Of a stretch of DNA of 64,000 nucleotides, positions 55,618 to 64,000 are shown in pieces. The notes under the pieces are model-generated. The model ran no database searches. It was not told where the DNA came from and worked only from the letters and a program-made list of their open reading frames with translations. How positions within the stretch are numbered: position 1 is the stretch's first letter; each line of letters begins with the position of its first letter. The translations under genes were made by a program, and so were the position numbers. Origin of the DNA: Kistimonas asteriae (GTDB lineage Bacteria; Pseudomonadota; Gammaproteobacteria; Pseudomonadales; Endozoicomonadaceae); the NCBI RefSeq assembly GCF_018263925.1, contig NZ_JAEVHF010000010.1:1-64000 (forward strand). The letters run 5' to 3'.

Positions 55618-57621
55618 TTAATTCTTCAGGCGCAATTCAAACAGCTTGGCTGCTGTATCTGGCATGCTGCCACTAACAGGAGACGAGGCTTTACCGTCGT
55701 GAATCAACTTCAGGGTTGTGTATTTCCGGTTGGTTACGTTTGTCAGCGACTCGGGCGTTCTCATGATGCTGGGTTTGATGAAAAGCATCAGGTTTTTCTT
55801 GGTGCGTTTATCTGTACTGTTGGTAAATAAGCCGCCTATTAAGGGAATATCGCCCAGGAAGGGGACTTTTGATGAGCCTTTCTGGACATCGTCTTGTAGC
55901 AGGCCGCCCAGAATGACGGTATTGCCATCATCGACGATAATCGTGGCCTTAATTTTTCGCTGACTGGTAATGGGGTCGCCACTTTGTGTCAGAGTGGATG
56001 AATTATCCAGTAAATTGGAGATTTCCTGTTCGATTTCTAATCGTAAAGATTCTCCATCACCGATGTGAGGTGTGACTTTTAGTGTCAGGCCAACGGGTTT
56101 TCTCTCTGTCGTCGTGAATGGATTGGTGCTTGAATCACTGCCAGTGGTGTAAGACCCTGTTTGGAAAGGCACCTCTTGTCCAACGATGAACTCAGCTTCT
56201 TCATTGTCGAGCGTTATCATACTGGGCGTGGAGAGCAAATTGGTTTTGGTTCGGCTGCTCAAAGCATTAACCAGCACACCAAAATTACTGTTTCTTAATG
56301 CCACGGTACCAATACTAATAGTGGGTAAAGGGGCACCGACTACGGAAACAGGATTTGCTGTATTGCTGGAATAGGTGTTTTTCCCACCAATACCCCATTG
56401 AATACCCAGTGCATCATTGACGTCACCCGATACTTCGACAATGGCGGCTTCAATTAATACTTGAGCCCTGCGAACATCCAGCTGCCTCACCAGCGTTTCG
56501 AGTTCTTTCAACGTGTTTGGATCAGCGATCATAACCAGGGCGTTGGTTGTTTCATCAGCTTTGATGAAGATATTGCCGGCCAGGCCCTTATTGCTACTCC
56601 GTGAATTGCTGCCCTGGCTGGTCGGGGCTGACGGTACACCGGAGGGTCTTGAATTGTTGCTGCTAGATTGGGAACCCGTATTTCCCTCTTTAATGGACTG
56701 GGATGCTTCGCTGAGAATCTCGGCGAGATTCTTGGCGTCGGCATGGCGGAGGAATATAACCCGCGTGGATGATGTCCGGATTCCCTGTTCGTCTAATGTG
56801 TGAACGAGTTTTCTGACCCGTGCGCGCTTGTTGGCATTGCCCTTGATAACGAGTCTGTTACTGCGCTCATCGGCAATAACCTGAAGGCTACTGGGTAGAG
56901 GTCCCTTGTTGCTTGATAGTGTGTCTTGAATGATTTTGCTGACATCGCCGACCCAGGCATGTTTGAGCTTGATGACTTCATAGTCATTGTCACTGGCGTC
57001 GTCCAGATCCCTGACCAAGTGGGTGATCCGCTCAACGTTGTCGGCCAAATCGCTGATCACCACTGCGTTGCCTGATGATGACGCTGCGGCGTGGCCGTAT
57101 TGCGCGATTAAAGGCCGGATGATGGGAATGACTTCAACCGCAGAGACGCTGTGCAGATCTAAGACTCGTGTCACCATAGTGGCGTTGTCGGGCTTTGTCG
57201 CAGTGTCCGGCGAGGTGCCTGCGGTTTTGGCCGTGGTGGTGGGAATAATACTCTTGGCATTACCTTTCGGAATGACTGCATAGCCATTGGCGCTCAGGAC
57301 CTCGAGAAAAATATCGTAAATCTGGTCCTTGTCCATGGGGGTGGATGAAATGACCGTAACGGTATTCCCACCCTTAATGCGGGGATCAATAACAAAGGTA
57401 TCACCCGTGATATTGGCGATCTGGGCGATGAATTCCCTGATATCGGCATTCTGCTGGTTCAGTGTCCAGTGCTTTTCCGTGGCAGAAGCGTCCTGGCTTG
57501 ATACCACTTGATGGGGCAGCGCCGACTCTTCTGCAACCGCAGGAAAACAGGTGAACAGCAGAGTGAGTGTCAATGCCCCAAGGCGTTTAATGCCTGCTCG
57601 CTCCGTTGAAAACATATTCAT
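55618..57621 (-). CDS. gspD: Type II secretion outer-membrane secretin
   Basis: The outer-membrane pore of the type II secretion system, 667 residues. A signal peptide (RLGALTLTLLFTCFPAVAEE) is followed by N0 (WTLNQQNADIREFIAQIANI), N1-N3 repeats with a Ser/Asn-rich loop (SSSNNSRPSG), and the secretin domain with VGQEVPFQTGSY, LTLKVTPHIGDGESLRLEIE and VPFLGDIPLIGGLF. The ATG at 57621 has ACAGG 6 nt upstream; a TTG five codons earlier is possible. It is cotranscribed with gspC, opposite to gspE-K. Confidence 0.95.
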   Translation of the reverse strand: MNMFSTERAGIKRLGALTLTLLFTCFPAVAEESALPHQVVSSQDASATEKHWTLNQQNADIREFIAQIANITGDTFVIDPRIKGGNTVTVISSTPMDKDQIYDIFLEVLSANGYAVIPKGNAKSIIPTTTAKTAGTSPDTATKPDNATMVTRVLDLHSVSAVEVIPIIRPLIAQYGHAAASSSGNAVVISDLADNVERITHLVRDLDDASDNDYEVIKLKHAWVGDVSKIIQDTLSSNKGPLPSSLQVIADERSNRLVIKGNANKRARVRKLVHTLDEQGIRTSSTRVIFLRHADAKNLAEILSEASQSIKEGNTGSQSSSNNSRPSGVPSAPTSQGSNSRSSNKGLAGNIFIKADETTNALVMIADPNTLKELETLVRQLDVRRAQVLIEAAIVEVSGDVNDALGIQWGIGGKNTYSSNTANPVSVVGAPLPTISIGTVALRNSNFGVLVNALSSRTKTNLLSTPSMITLDNEEAEFIVGQEVPFQTGSYTTGSDSSTNPFTTTERKPVGLTLKVTPHIGDGESLRLEIEQEISNLLDNSSTLTQSGDPITSQRKIKATIIVDDGNTVILGGLLQDDVQKGSSKVPFLGDIPLIGGLFTNSTDKRTKKNLMLFIKPSIMRTPESLTNVTNRKYTTLKLIHDGKASSPVSGSMPDTAAKLFELRLKN

Positions 57622-57653
57622 TGGCAACCTGTACAATTTATTGTTCGCTAAGG

Positions 57654-58289
57654 CTAATTCCCCTGAGCCTGCTCTAGACGCTGGCGCAGCTGTTCCATTC
57701 GATCTTCAAGGGCCCTGGCGTTCTCCTGGTATTGATCGCTCAGGCCGGGTATCTCTTTGGGCATGGGGGGCGTTTGCGGATAGCTCACCGTTCCCAGCCC
57801 CTTGTCATGGGTGATTTCCGGAAAGACCAGCTTTTGCAAAGCGCCCTGGTAGCGTATGACGACGTGGTGAGGGTGCACCTGATCCAGAACCGCGCCTCCG
57901 GGGAGTGAATCCCCAATCCGATAAAAGCGATCCTGACCGTTGCCGTCTTGAATGATAGCGCTGGAGTCAGTGGTTGTGTCACCTGCCAGTGCCCCGCGTA
58001 ATGTCAGGTTCAGACTAGTCTTTGGGAGCTCCCGGGTGGCGAGTTGGGACTCAGACTCCTGGGCTTCACCAAACAAAAAGCTGAAATCGGCGAGAGTGAA
58101 TGATTTCTGTGCAGTACTGTCTTCTGATGAAATGTCTGAGGCTTCAGGATTGCCCTGAAGGGTGTGATAGAGATTGAATGATTGCACAGTCAGCGTAGTA
58201 AGCATCCCTGCAGTCAGCAGGGCCAGGATAATGTTCGACTGGTGCTTCGCAAGCAAATTCAAAGATTTATCAAGCACTTCGTTGTTCAT
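57654..58289 (-). CDS. gspC: Type II secretion inner-membrane component GspC
   Basis: A 211-residue protein with a short cytoplasmic N-terminus, one membrane helix (IILALLTAGMLTTLTVQSF) and the homology region (LNLTLRGALAGDTTTDSSAI, then FYRIGDSLPGGAVLDQVH). The C-terminus is not a PDZ domain; it ends in a coiled coil (NARALEDRMEQLRQRLEQA). GspC links the secretin to the inner-membrane platform. It is 32 nt upstream of gspD on the same strand. Confidence 0.88.
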   Translation of the reverse strand: MNNEVLDKSLNLLAKHQSNIILALLTAGMLTTLTVQSFNLYHTLQGNPEASDISSEDSTAQKSFTLADFSFLFGEAQESESQLATRELPKTSLNLTLRGALAGDTTTDSSAIIQDGNGQDRFYRIGDSLPGGAVLDQVHPHHVVIRYQGALQKLVFPEITHDKGLGTVSYPQTPPMPKEIPGLSDQYQENARALEDRMEQLRQRLEQAQGN

Positions 58290-58588
58290 GTTGTCATGAT
58301 TATCCTGGACGAACAGTGCAGGGAATTAAGCTTATTAATGTAGTTATTATTAAATATGATAACAGCAATTTTTTTTAAAATCGTCAAATGGCTCACAGAG
58401 GACTTCGCCTCATGGAAAGAGGAATGCATCATCACCAAAAAACCTGCAAATCGTATGAAATCAAAGCATAATAGCTCATAGTCTGTTACTTGGACGTTAT
58501 GACTAATAAATCGTTCCCTCTCTGTCAGGAACGTTATACTGATTGACCAGTCCAATAATTATTAATGGGGAAATCAGGAGCTACACGC
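58290..58588. promoter_or_regulatory. Divergent gspC/gspE promoter region
   Basis: An AT-rich gap of 299 nt separates the minus-strand gspCD and plus-strand gspE-K genes. It has runs of A and T around 58330-58385 suitable for bidirectional promoters. No recognisable operator or other gene is visible. Confidence 0.4.
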
Positions 58589-60154
58589 TTGAATAATCAA
58601 AGCCAATCGGAATCCGTTAGGGGACAGATTGTCACTGACGCACAGGGGCGTGAGTCAATGGTGTCCGGTGCATTGGCTATCCCTGAATCGGTGCGAATGC
58701 TGCCTTTCGCCTTTGCACGACGCCACAACCTGGTGCTTGATGAGGAAAGCGGGCAACCTGTGTTGCTCATGCTGAATGTGCCATCGGTCGAGCTGCTTGC
58801 TGAAGTACGCCGCTTCTGTGGCAGTCCTTTACAGTACCGTCAACTGGACCAGGATGCTTTTGCTGCCGTGATGTCCCGCTGTTATCACGAAAACAGCTCG
58901 GATGCCCTGCAGCATGTGGCCGGGATTGGTGATGACCCTGACCTGGTGAGCCTGGCGGATGCAGTACCTGAGACAGAAGATCTCCTGGAACAGTCGGACG
59001 ATGCGCCCGTCATTAAATTGATTAATGCGCTTTTGACTGAAGCGATTAAGGAAGGCGCTTCTGACATTCATATTGAAACGTTTGAATCCCGCTTGGTGGC
59101 GCGATTCCGTGTGGATGGTGTTTTACGGGAAATTCTCTCGCTCAAACGGAATCTGGCGGCACTGCTGGTATCCCGAATCAAGGTTATGGCGCGGCTGGAT
59201 ATTGCAGAAAAGCGTATCCCTCAAGATGGTCGAATTTCGCTACGGGTAGCGGGTAAAGAAGTTGATGTCCGGGTATCCACGCTACCTTCGAGTAATGGTG
59301 AGCGGGTTGTACTCCGGCTGTTGGATAAAGCGGCAGGTCGCCTCCGTCTGGAGCATCTGGGTATGCGACAGGCGGTGATGTCAACGATACAGCAAATGTT
59401 GGCCCAGCCCCATGGCATTATTCTGGTGACCGGCCCGACGGGATCTGGAAAAACGACATCGCTCTATGCGGGCCTTTCGTCACTTAATGACAGTTGCCGT
59501 AATATTCTCACGGTAGAGGACCCCATTGAATATAACCTGGAAGGTATTGGTCAGACCCAGGTGAATACCAAGGTGGATATGACGTTTGCCCGTGGTCTGC
59601 GGGCTATTTTGCGTCAGGATCCGGATGTTGTGATGGTGGGGGAAATTCGTGATACGGAAACGGCTGAAATTGCTGTCCAGGCCAGTCTGACCGGCCACCT
59701 GGTCCTTTCCACCCTGCATACCAATACCGCGATCGGCGCCATCACACGTCTTCACGATATGGGTATTGAGCCGTTCCTGTTGTCATCCAGTTTGATAGGG
59801 GTTATAGCGCAGCGGTTGGTCAGGATTCTCTGTACCCATTGCCGTCAACCGTATGTGGCAGATGAAGTGGAATGCCATCAGCTGGAGGTGGATCCTGCCA
59901 ATCCGCCCACGCTTTACCATGCGACGGGGTGCAGTGAGTGTAAACACAATGGTTATCGGGGGCGTACGGGTATTTATGAAGTGGTCTCTATTGATGATGA
60001 GGTCCGGCGGATGATTCATCGCGAAGCCGGCGAGCAGACGATTAATGATTATGTGCGTCGAACGCTGCCCAGCATACGGGCGGATGGCCGGGAAAAAGTG
60101 CTGGCCGGTGTCACCACGCTTGAAGAAGTACTCAGGGTTACCCGTCAGGATTAA
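58589..60154 (+). CDS. gspE: Type II secretion ATPase
   Basis: A cytoplasmic motor ATPase of 521 residues. The N-terminal GspE domain (about 20-130) is followed by the ATPase core with Walker [16 protein letters not shown], the Asp box [15 protein letters not shown], Walker [15 protein letters not shown] and the His box [13 protein letters not shown] tetracysteine zinc motif has CTHC and later [13 protein letters not shown] choose the TTG at 58589, which has AGGAG 8 nt upstream; the ATG eight codons earlier (58565) has no ribosome site. It opens the gspE-K operon. Confidence 0.95.
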   Translation: MNNQSQSESVRGQIVTDAQGRESMVSGALAIPESVRMLPFAFARRHNLVLDEESGQPVLLMLNVPSVELLAEVRRFCGSPLQYRQLDQDAFAAVMSRCYHENSSDALQHVAGIGDDPDLVSLADAVPETEDLLEQSDDAPVIKLINALLTEAIKEGASDIHIETFESRLVARFRVDGVLREILSLKRNLAALLVSRIKVMARLDIAEKRIPQDGRISLRVAGKEVDVRVSTLPSSNGERVVLRLLDKAAGRLRLEHLGMRQAVMSTIQQMLAQPHGIILVTGPTGSGKTTSLYAGLSSLNDSCRNILTVEDPIEYNLEGIGQTQVNTKVDMTFARGLRAILRQDPDVVMVGEIRDTETAEIAVQASLTGHLVLSTLHTNTAIGAITRLHDMGIEPFLLSSSLIGVIAQRLVRILCTHCRQPYVADEVECHQLEVDPANPPTLYHATGCSECKHNGYRGRTGIYEVVSIDDEVRRMIHREAGEQTINDYVRRTLPSIRADGREKVLAGVTTLEEVLRVTRQD

Positions 60155-60180
60155 CAGGCCGGAGGGCGTGGAAGCACATA

Positions 60181-61401
60181 ATGTCTGCGTATGAATATCT
60201 GGCGCTGGATGAAAATGGCGCCCAGCAGCGGGGTACCCTTGAGGCGGATAGTCAGCGCCAGGTCAGGCAGGTATTGCGTGATCGGGAGTGGACACCATTG
60301 CAGGTTGATGCAGTGGCAGAACATAAAACCCGTCAAGGTGCTGCGAGTTTTCAGGGTATTGGGCGAGGTATGTCGGCCTCGCAGCTGGCATTGATCACGC
60401 GTCAATTTGCCACTTTGATCCAGGCGGCCATGCCGATTGAGGAAGCGTTAAGAGCGGTTGCTGCACAGCAGGAAAAACGGCGCCTGAAAAACATGTTGCT
60501 GGCCATCCGCTCAAGAGTGTTGGAAGGTTTTACCCTGGCCCAGAGTATGGATGCTTTTCCCAATCATTTTCCGCATATGTACCGTGCCACTATCGCTGCC
60601 GGTGAGCATGCGGGTTACCTGGACAAGGTCCTGAATCAGCTGGCTGATCATACTGAGCAGCGCATGCAGTCACGCCAGAAGGTCCAGCTCGCGCTCTTAT
60701 ATCCGGTGATACTGATGCTGGCCTGCGTGGCTATCGTCAGCTTCCTGCTGGGCTATGTGGTGCCGGATGTGATCAAGGTCTTTGTCGACAGTGGGCAGGC
60801 TTTACCCCTGGTGACCCGGGGGTTAATTGCCGTCAGTGAGGGGTTTCAACAATATTGGCCGTGGATGGCGTGTGCTGGCGTGCTACTGTTTTTTGCCGTG
60901 CGGTATGCCCTGGCAAAGCCCGATGTTCGGTTGCGCTGGGATCGGCGGCTTATGGGTTTGCCGGTTATCGGGCGTTTCAGCCGGGCGCTGAATACTGCCC
61001 AGTTTGCCGGAACATTGAGTATTTTGACCCGTAGCGGTGTCTCACTGGTGGATGCATTGATGATTGCGGCCCAAGTGGTGGGTAATGAAGCCATGAAAGC
61101 CTCGGTGAAAACAGTGGCAAGGAAGGTCAGTGAAGGGAGCAGCCTGCACCGGGCATTGGAGGAGGCGGGCTATTTCCCACCGCTGATGTTGCATATGATT
61201 GCCAGTGGTGAGGCAACCGGTGAACTGGAAGTGATGCTGGACCGTACGGCTGACAACCAGCAGATGGAGCTGGAAAACCGTATGGCCATGCTGGTCGGAC
61301 TGTTCGAGCCCCTGATGCTGGTCGTGATGGGCGGCGTGGTGCTGGTAATAGTATTGGCGATTTTGCTGCCAATTTTGAATATGAATACATTGATTGGGTA
61401 A
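60181..61401 (+). CDS. gspF: Type II secretion inner-membrane platform protein
   Basis: A 406-residue polytopic protein. Two repeated GspF domains (about 70-195 and 272-395) each end in membrane helices. Signatures include FATLIQAAMPIEEALRAVA and LSILTRSGVSLVDALMIAA. A third helix pair lies between the repeats. It anchors the ATPase GspE to the membrane. It begins 26 nt after gspE. Confidence 0.96.
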   Translation: MSAYEYLALDENGAQQRGTLEADSQRQVRQVLRDREWTPLQVDAVAEHKTRQGAASFQGIGRGMSASQLALITRQFATLIQAAMPIEEALRAVAAQQEKRRLKNMLLAIRSRVLEGFTLAQSMDAFPNHFPHMYRATIAAGEHAGYLDKVLNQLADHTEQRMQSRQKVQLALLYPVILMLACVAIVSFLLGYVVPDVIKVFVDSGQALPLVTRGLIAVSEGFQQYWPWMACAGVLLFFAVRYALAKPDVRLRWDRRLMGLPVIGRFSRALNTAQFAGTLSILTRSGVSLVDALMIAAQVVGNEAMKASVKTVARKVSEGSSLHRALEEAGYFPPLMLHMIASGEATGELEVMLDRTADNQQMELENRMAMLVGLFEPLMLVVMGGVVLVIVLAILLPILNMNTLIG

Positions 61402-61425
61402 TCGGTGTCAGGAGGTAGAGAAGTG

Positions 61426-61860
61426 ATGCAGGACAGGCGGCAGGGTGGTTTTACACTCATAGAAATTATGGTGGTGGTAGTCATTCTGGGTATTCTGGCG
61501 GCGCTGGTCGTGCCCACGATTATGAGCCGGCCGGATCAGGCCAAGGCGACGGTGGCCCGGACAGACGTCAATGCCATAGCCAGCGCCCTGGAAATGTACC
61601 GGCTGGATAATGGCTTTTATCCGAGTACCGAGCAGGGGCTGGATGCACTGGTGAAGGAGCCTTCCGGCAGTCCGGAGCCACGGCGCTGGAATCCGGATGG
61701 TTACCTGCCCAAGGTGCCGGTCGATCCCTGGGGGCATCCTTACCAGTATGAAGTGCCTGGTACGCATAATGCCCGCAGCTTTGATGTTTATTCACTCGGA
61801 GCGGATGGCCGAGTCGGTGGCGACGGCATTAATGCCGAAATAGGTAACTGGGAAGAATAG
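61426..61860 (+). CDS. gspG: Type II secretion major pseudopilin
   Basis: A 144-residue pseudopilin. The prepilin peptidase site is GGFTLIEIMVVVVILG, cut after the second Gly. A globular domain follows with SALEMYRLDNGFYPSTEQGL and the calcium-loop region DVYSLGADGRVGG. The major pseudopilin assembles the pseudopilus that pushes substrates through GspD. GGAGG precedes both GTG (61423) and ATG (61426); I take the ATG. Confidence 0.96.
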   Translation: MQDRRQGGFTLIEIMVVVVILGILAALVVPTIMSRPDQAKATVARTDVNAIASALEMYRLDNGFYPSTEQGLDALVKEPSGSPEPRRWNPDGYLPKVPVDPWGHPYQYEVPGTHNARSFDVYSLGADGRVGGDGINAEIGNWEE

Positions 61861-61861
61861 T

Positions 61862-62356
61862 GTGCATCAGGCGGCCAGAAACAGGGGCTTTACGCTGATT
61901 GAGATACTGGTGGTCATATTGATCATCGGGATTATTCTGGGCGTTACACTCCTCGCTCCCCGGTCGTCAGGACCAGCACAGGTCTTGCAGGATGAGTCTC
62001 AGCGGTTACAACTGTTAATGGAGCAGGCCCGGGATCGTGCATTGCTCGATGGCCAGGAGTATGGACTTTCTGCCACGGATGACGGTTATTACTGGTGGCG
62101 CTGGTCACGGGATGATGAGGCATGGCGAAAATATGAAGATGCACACTACAGACCGCATCAGTTATCGAATCGTATCCGGATGGACGTGATAGAACCGGTG
62201 CCGTCGAATTTGTCCGGTAACGAGCAGAAACCACTCATCGTCATGTTCAGTGACGGCTTGATTTCTCCGTTTCAACTGAACCTGTATAGCGAGATAGATC
62301 GACAGCATACCATTCAGCTGTCATCTGATGGTTTGTCTGCGGTGTCAATGCCATGA
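61862..62356 (+). CDS. gspH: Type II secretion minor pseudopilin GspH
   Basis: A 164-residue minor pseudopilin with the peptidase site NRGFTLIEILVVILIIGI. The soluble part contains LQLLMEQARDRALLDGQEYG, typical of GspH. The start is GTG, one base after the gspG stop. Confidence 0.92.
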   Translation: MHQAARNRGFTLIEILVVILIIGIILGVTLLAPRSSGPAQVLQDESQRLQLLMEQARDRALLDGQEYGLSATDDGYYWWRWSRDDEAWRKYEDAHYRPHQLSNRIRMDVIEPVPSNLSGNEQKPLIVMFSDGLISPFQLNLYSEIDRQHTIQLSSDGLSAVSMP

Positions 62357-62396
62357 GAAAGAACCAGGGCTTGGTGATAAAAGGAAAAAACGGTTG

Positions 62397-62780
62397 ATGC
62401 GGCGCACATCAGGATTCACGCTGCTTGAGGTCATGATTGCGCTGGTCATCTTTGCCGTGGCGGCCTCAGCCTTGTTGCTCTCTGACGGGAATGCCGTGAA
62501 ACGAACGGCACAGATACAGGATCGGGTCGTAGCTAACTGGCTGGCGGATCAGGCGATCAACCACTTTTATCAAGATGCGGATAACCTGCAGGTCGGCAGT
62601 TTCGGCGGACCTCAGGTGATGTCAGGGCGGGACTGGTATGTGCAGAGTGATGTGATTGAAACCGACAAAGCGGGCTTTTACCGGGTGGAAGTGGCCGTTT
62701 TTGCGGGTAATCAGCTGCCTGAAAACAAGAAGGAGGCAATATGGGGTCTAACCGGATTCCTGCACAAGCCCCTTCGCTGA
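62397..62780 (+). CDS. gspI: Type II secretion minor pseudopilin GspI
   Basis: A 127-residue minor pseudopilin. RRTSGFTLLEVMIALVIFAV is the peptidase site and membrane helix; VANWLADQAINHFY and YRVEVAVF follow. The ATG at 62397 is chosen because the signal is then a normal short leader; the open frame extends further upstream into gspH. It overlaps gspJ by 40 nt. Confidence 0.93.
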   Translation: MRRTSGFTLLEVMIALVIFAVAASALLLSDGNAVKRTAQIQDRVVANWLADQAINHFYQDADNLQVGSFGGPQVMSGRDWYVQSDVIETDKAGFYRVEVAVFAGNQLPENKKEAIWGLTGFLHKPLR

Positions 62781-63439
62781 GGCGGTCAGGCGGTTTTACA
62801 TTACTGGAGTTGTTGATAGCGATTGCCATTTTTGCGCTCATTGCCACAGCCTGCTATCGCCTGCTGAAATCCGTTACCCAGATGCAGGAATCATCGATTG
62901 CCGTTTGGGATAATATCGGCGTTATGCAGCGTGCCAGGCTGGTTTTGGAAAAAGACCTGTTGCAGCTTGCGATTCGTCCGATAAAAGATGAGTTTGGTCA
63001 GCGTCAATCCGCCATGGTGGCGGGTCAGGACGGTAAATTGCTCGAATTCACGCGTTCGGGTTGGCGTAATATTACCGGGGATCTACGCAGTGATCTGCAG
63101 CGGGTGTCCTATGAGCTGACTGACCGCCAGTTGGTTCGACGCTATTGGCCGGTACTGGATCGAGGCATATCCCAGGAACCCCAGCGTCAGGTGCTGATGG
63201 AGGATGTGGATGCTATTCGCTTCCGTTTTCGTGACAGTCGGAAGCGCTGGCATAAAACATGGCCACCACAATCAGAGAAACAAAGTCTGCGTCCTTATCT
63301 ATTGCCGGCGCTGGTTGAAGTCGTCATTGAGCATCCTGAGTATGGTTACATCAGAATGCAGTTGCCGGGTGTCAGTTACGAAACTCAACTGCAAACGGGG
63401 CAGACGCCACCATCACCCAATAATGGGGGGAGTGGTTGA
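62741..63439 (+). CDS. gspJ: Type II secretion minor pseudopilin GspJ
   Basis: A 232-residue minor pseudopilin with SGGFTLLELLIAIAIFALIA at the N-terminus. The family stretch RARLVLEKDLLQLAIRPIKD comes next, followed by LEFTRSGWRN. AGGAGG lies 4 nt before the ATG, inside the end of gspI. It sits at the tip complex with GspI and GspK. Confidence 0.95.
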   Translation: MGSNRIPAQAPSLRRSGGFTLLELLIAIAIFALIATACYRLLKSVTQMQESSIAVWDNIGVMQRARLVLEKDLLQLAIRPIKDEFGQRQSAMVAGQDGKLLEFTRSGWRNITGDLRSDLQRVSYELTDRQLVRRYWPVLDRGISQEPQRQVLMEDVDAIRFRFRDSRKRWHKTWPPQSEKQSLRPYLLPALVEVVIEHPEYGYIRMQLPGVSYETQLQTGQTPPSPNNGGSG

Positions 63440-64000
63440 TGAGGGTGCCTGGTGGGAATAGTCGTGTAAGAACCCGTGAATCCGGTGTCGCATTGATTTT
63501 TGTGCTCCTGATTTTTGCCATTATTGCCGTTGTGGCAGCAGGTATTGGGACAAGGCTTTATCACAATACGGAGAAGCAGTCGCGCTATCTGCAGTATGTT
63601 CAGGCTAAGCACTACGCCCTTGGTGCTGAACACTATGTGGCGTTATTGTTAGAAGAAGATAAAAAAAATGACAAAAAAGGGGGGAAGCCTGTCGACCACT
63701 GGTTTGAACCCTGGGCTGATGCCAATGACCGCTTTGACGTTGCCGAAGGTGAGATTGCTATTCAGGTACTGGATGATCAGGGCCGCTTTAACCTGAACCT
63801 TCTGGCAGATGGGCAGAGTAAGGAGATTCTGGAAACACTGGTCAGGATTCTGTCTTACGAAAAAATCGACCCAAGACTGGCGTATCGTATCAGGGATTGG
63901 ATTGATGCCGGGCAGGAGGTCTCGGGCAGTGGTGCGGAAGACAGTCTCTACCTGACGGCGTCTCCCCCCTACAGAACCGGTGATACCTTGATGGCTTCGG
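63439..64000 (+). CDS. gspK: Type II secretion minor pseudopilin GspK, 3' part beyond window
   Basis: The ATG overlaps the gspJ stop (TGATG). The 187 codons visible begin MRVPGGNSRVRTRESGVALI, where the peptidase site SGVALIF has the pattern of GspK. A hydrophobic helix then leads to QYVQAKHYALGAEHYVALLL, DDQGRFNLNLL and YRIRDWIDAGQE, the characteristic GspK core. Full-length GspK is about 320 residues, so over a third lies past the window edge. Confidence 0.93.
   Translation, partial: MRVPGGNSRVRTRESGVALIFVLLIFAIIAVVAAGIGTRLYHNTEKQSRYLQYVQAKHYALGAEHYVALLLEEDKKNDKKGGKPVDHWFEPWADANDRFDVAEGEIAIQVLDDQGRFNLNLLADGQSKEILETLVRILSYEKIDPRLAYRIRDWIDAGQEVSGSGAEDSLYLTASPPYRTGDTLMAS

Overview
The window is a chromosomal segment of a gammaproteobacterium, most likely a free-living or host-associated marine heterotroph of the Oceanospirillales/Pseudomonadales type. 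Supports for this are the rnd-ycgL-ycgN block, a PA2817-like gene, long-type QueF, a type II secretion cluster, an assimilatory nitrate locus that includes a phosphatase/kinase protein, and a complete gltA-sdhCDAB-sucAB-lpd-sucCD block. No rRNA or species-specific marker is present, so I do not name a genus.

Layout. (1) 1-1551 and 8977-9575: tRNA arrays built from repeated Ala(GGC)-Glu(TTC)-Gly(GCC) units, with two degenerate Gly-derived tRNA relics and near-consensus promoters and terminators, plus a lone tRNA-Trp on the other strand. (2) 1657-8636, minus strand: a glucose uptake operon made of a fused EIIA-HPr-EI protein, PtsG (EIICB with a second EIIB), a Cof-type HAD phosphatase and Pgi. 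It sits between two almost identical tRNA units. (3) 10065-19176: a light/photolyase region with phrB, a broken SnoaL/NTF2-like gene, a broken short LOV blue-light receptor carrying a hexanucleotide repeat, a DUF523-DUF1722 protein, a MerR/LitR-type regulator, a Yip1-like fragment, lipocalin, an alpha/beta hydrolase, rmuC and an SDR. (4) 19188-27487: housekeeping genes (PA2817-like, a YadGH-like ABC exporter, queF, a CyaB-like adenylate cyclase, nitroreductase, ycgN, ycgL, rnd, yecH-like, and a VanX/DdpX dipeptidase). (5) 27576-38139: assimilatory nitrate reduction, comprising a PP2C-kinase fusion, a NarK-type transporter, nirB, nirD, a NasB-like flavoprotein and nasA. The divergent narK/nirB gap carries two sigma-54-type promoters and an NtrC-like palindrome. 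(6) 38136-53269: a Cys-rich small ORF, SCO1/SenC, TerC and gltA on the minus strand; sdhCDAB, sucAB, lpd and sucCD on the plus strand. (7) 53442-55559: alanine dehydrogenase and a UbiA-family prenyltransferase. (8) 55618-64000: a type II secretion cluster with gspC-gspD on the minus strand and gspE-F-G-H-I-J-K on the plus strand; gspK runs off the window.

How the parts work together. Glucose enters through the PTS, becomes glucose-6-phosphate and is isomerised by Pgi; carbon flows to the TCA block. Nitrate is imported and reduced by NasA and NirBD to ammonium, probably under NtrC/sigma-54 control. The photolyase region looks like a LitR-type light regulon whose LOV sensor has decayed while the regulator, photolyase and most presumed output genes stay intact. 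That decay, with its frameshifts, repeat expansion and shared TTGTACAA motifs, is the most interesting feature of the window.

Limits: all family calls come from reading motifs and remembered family sequences. No alignment, profile search or structure prediction was run.
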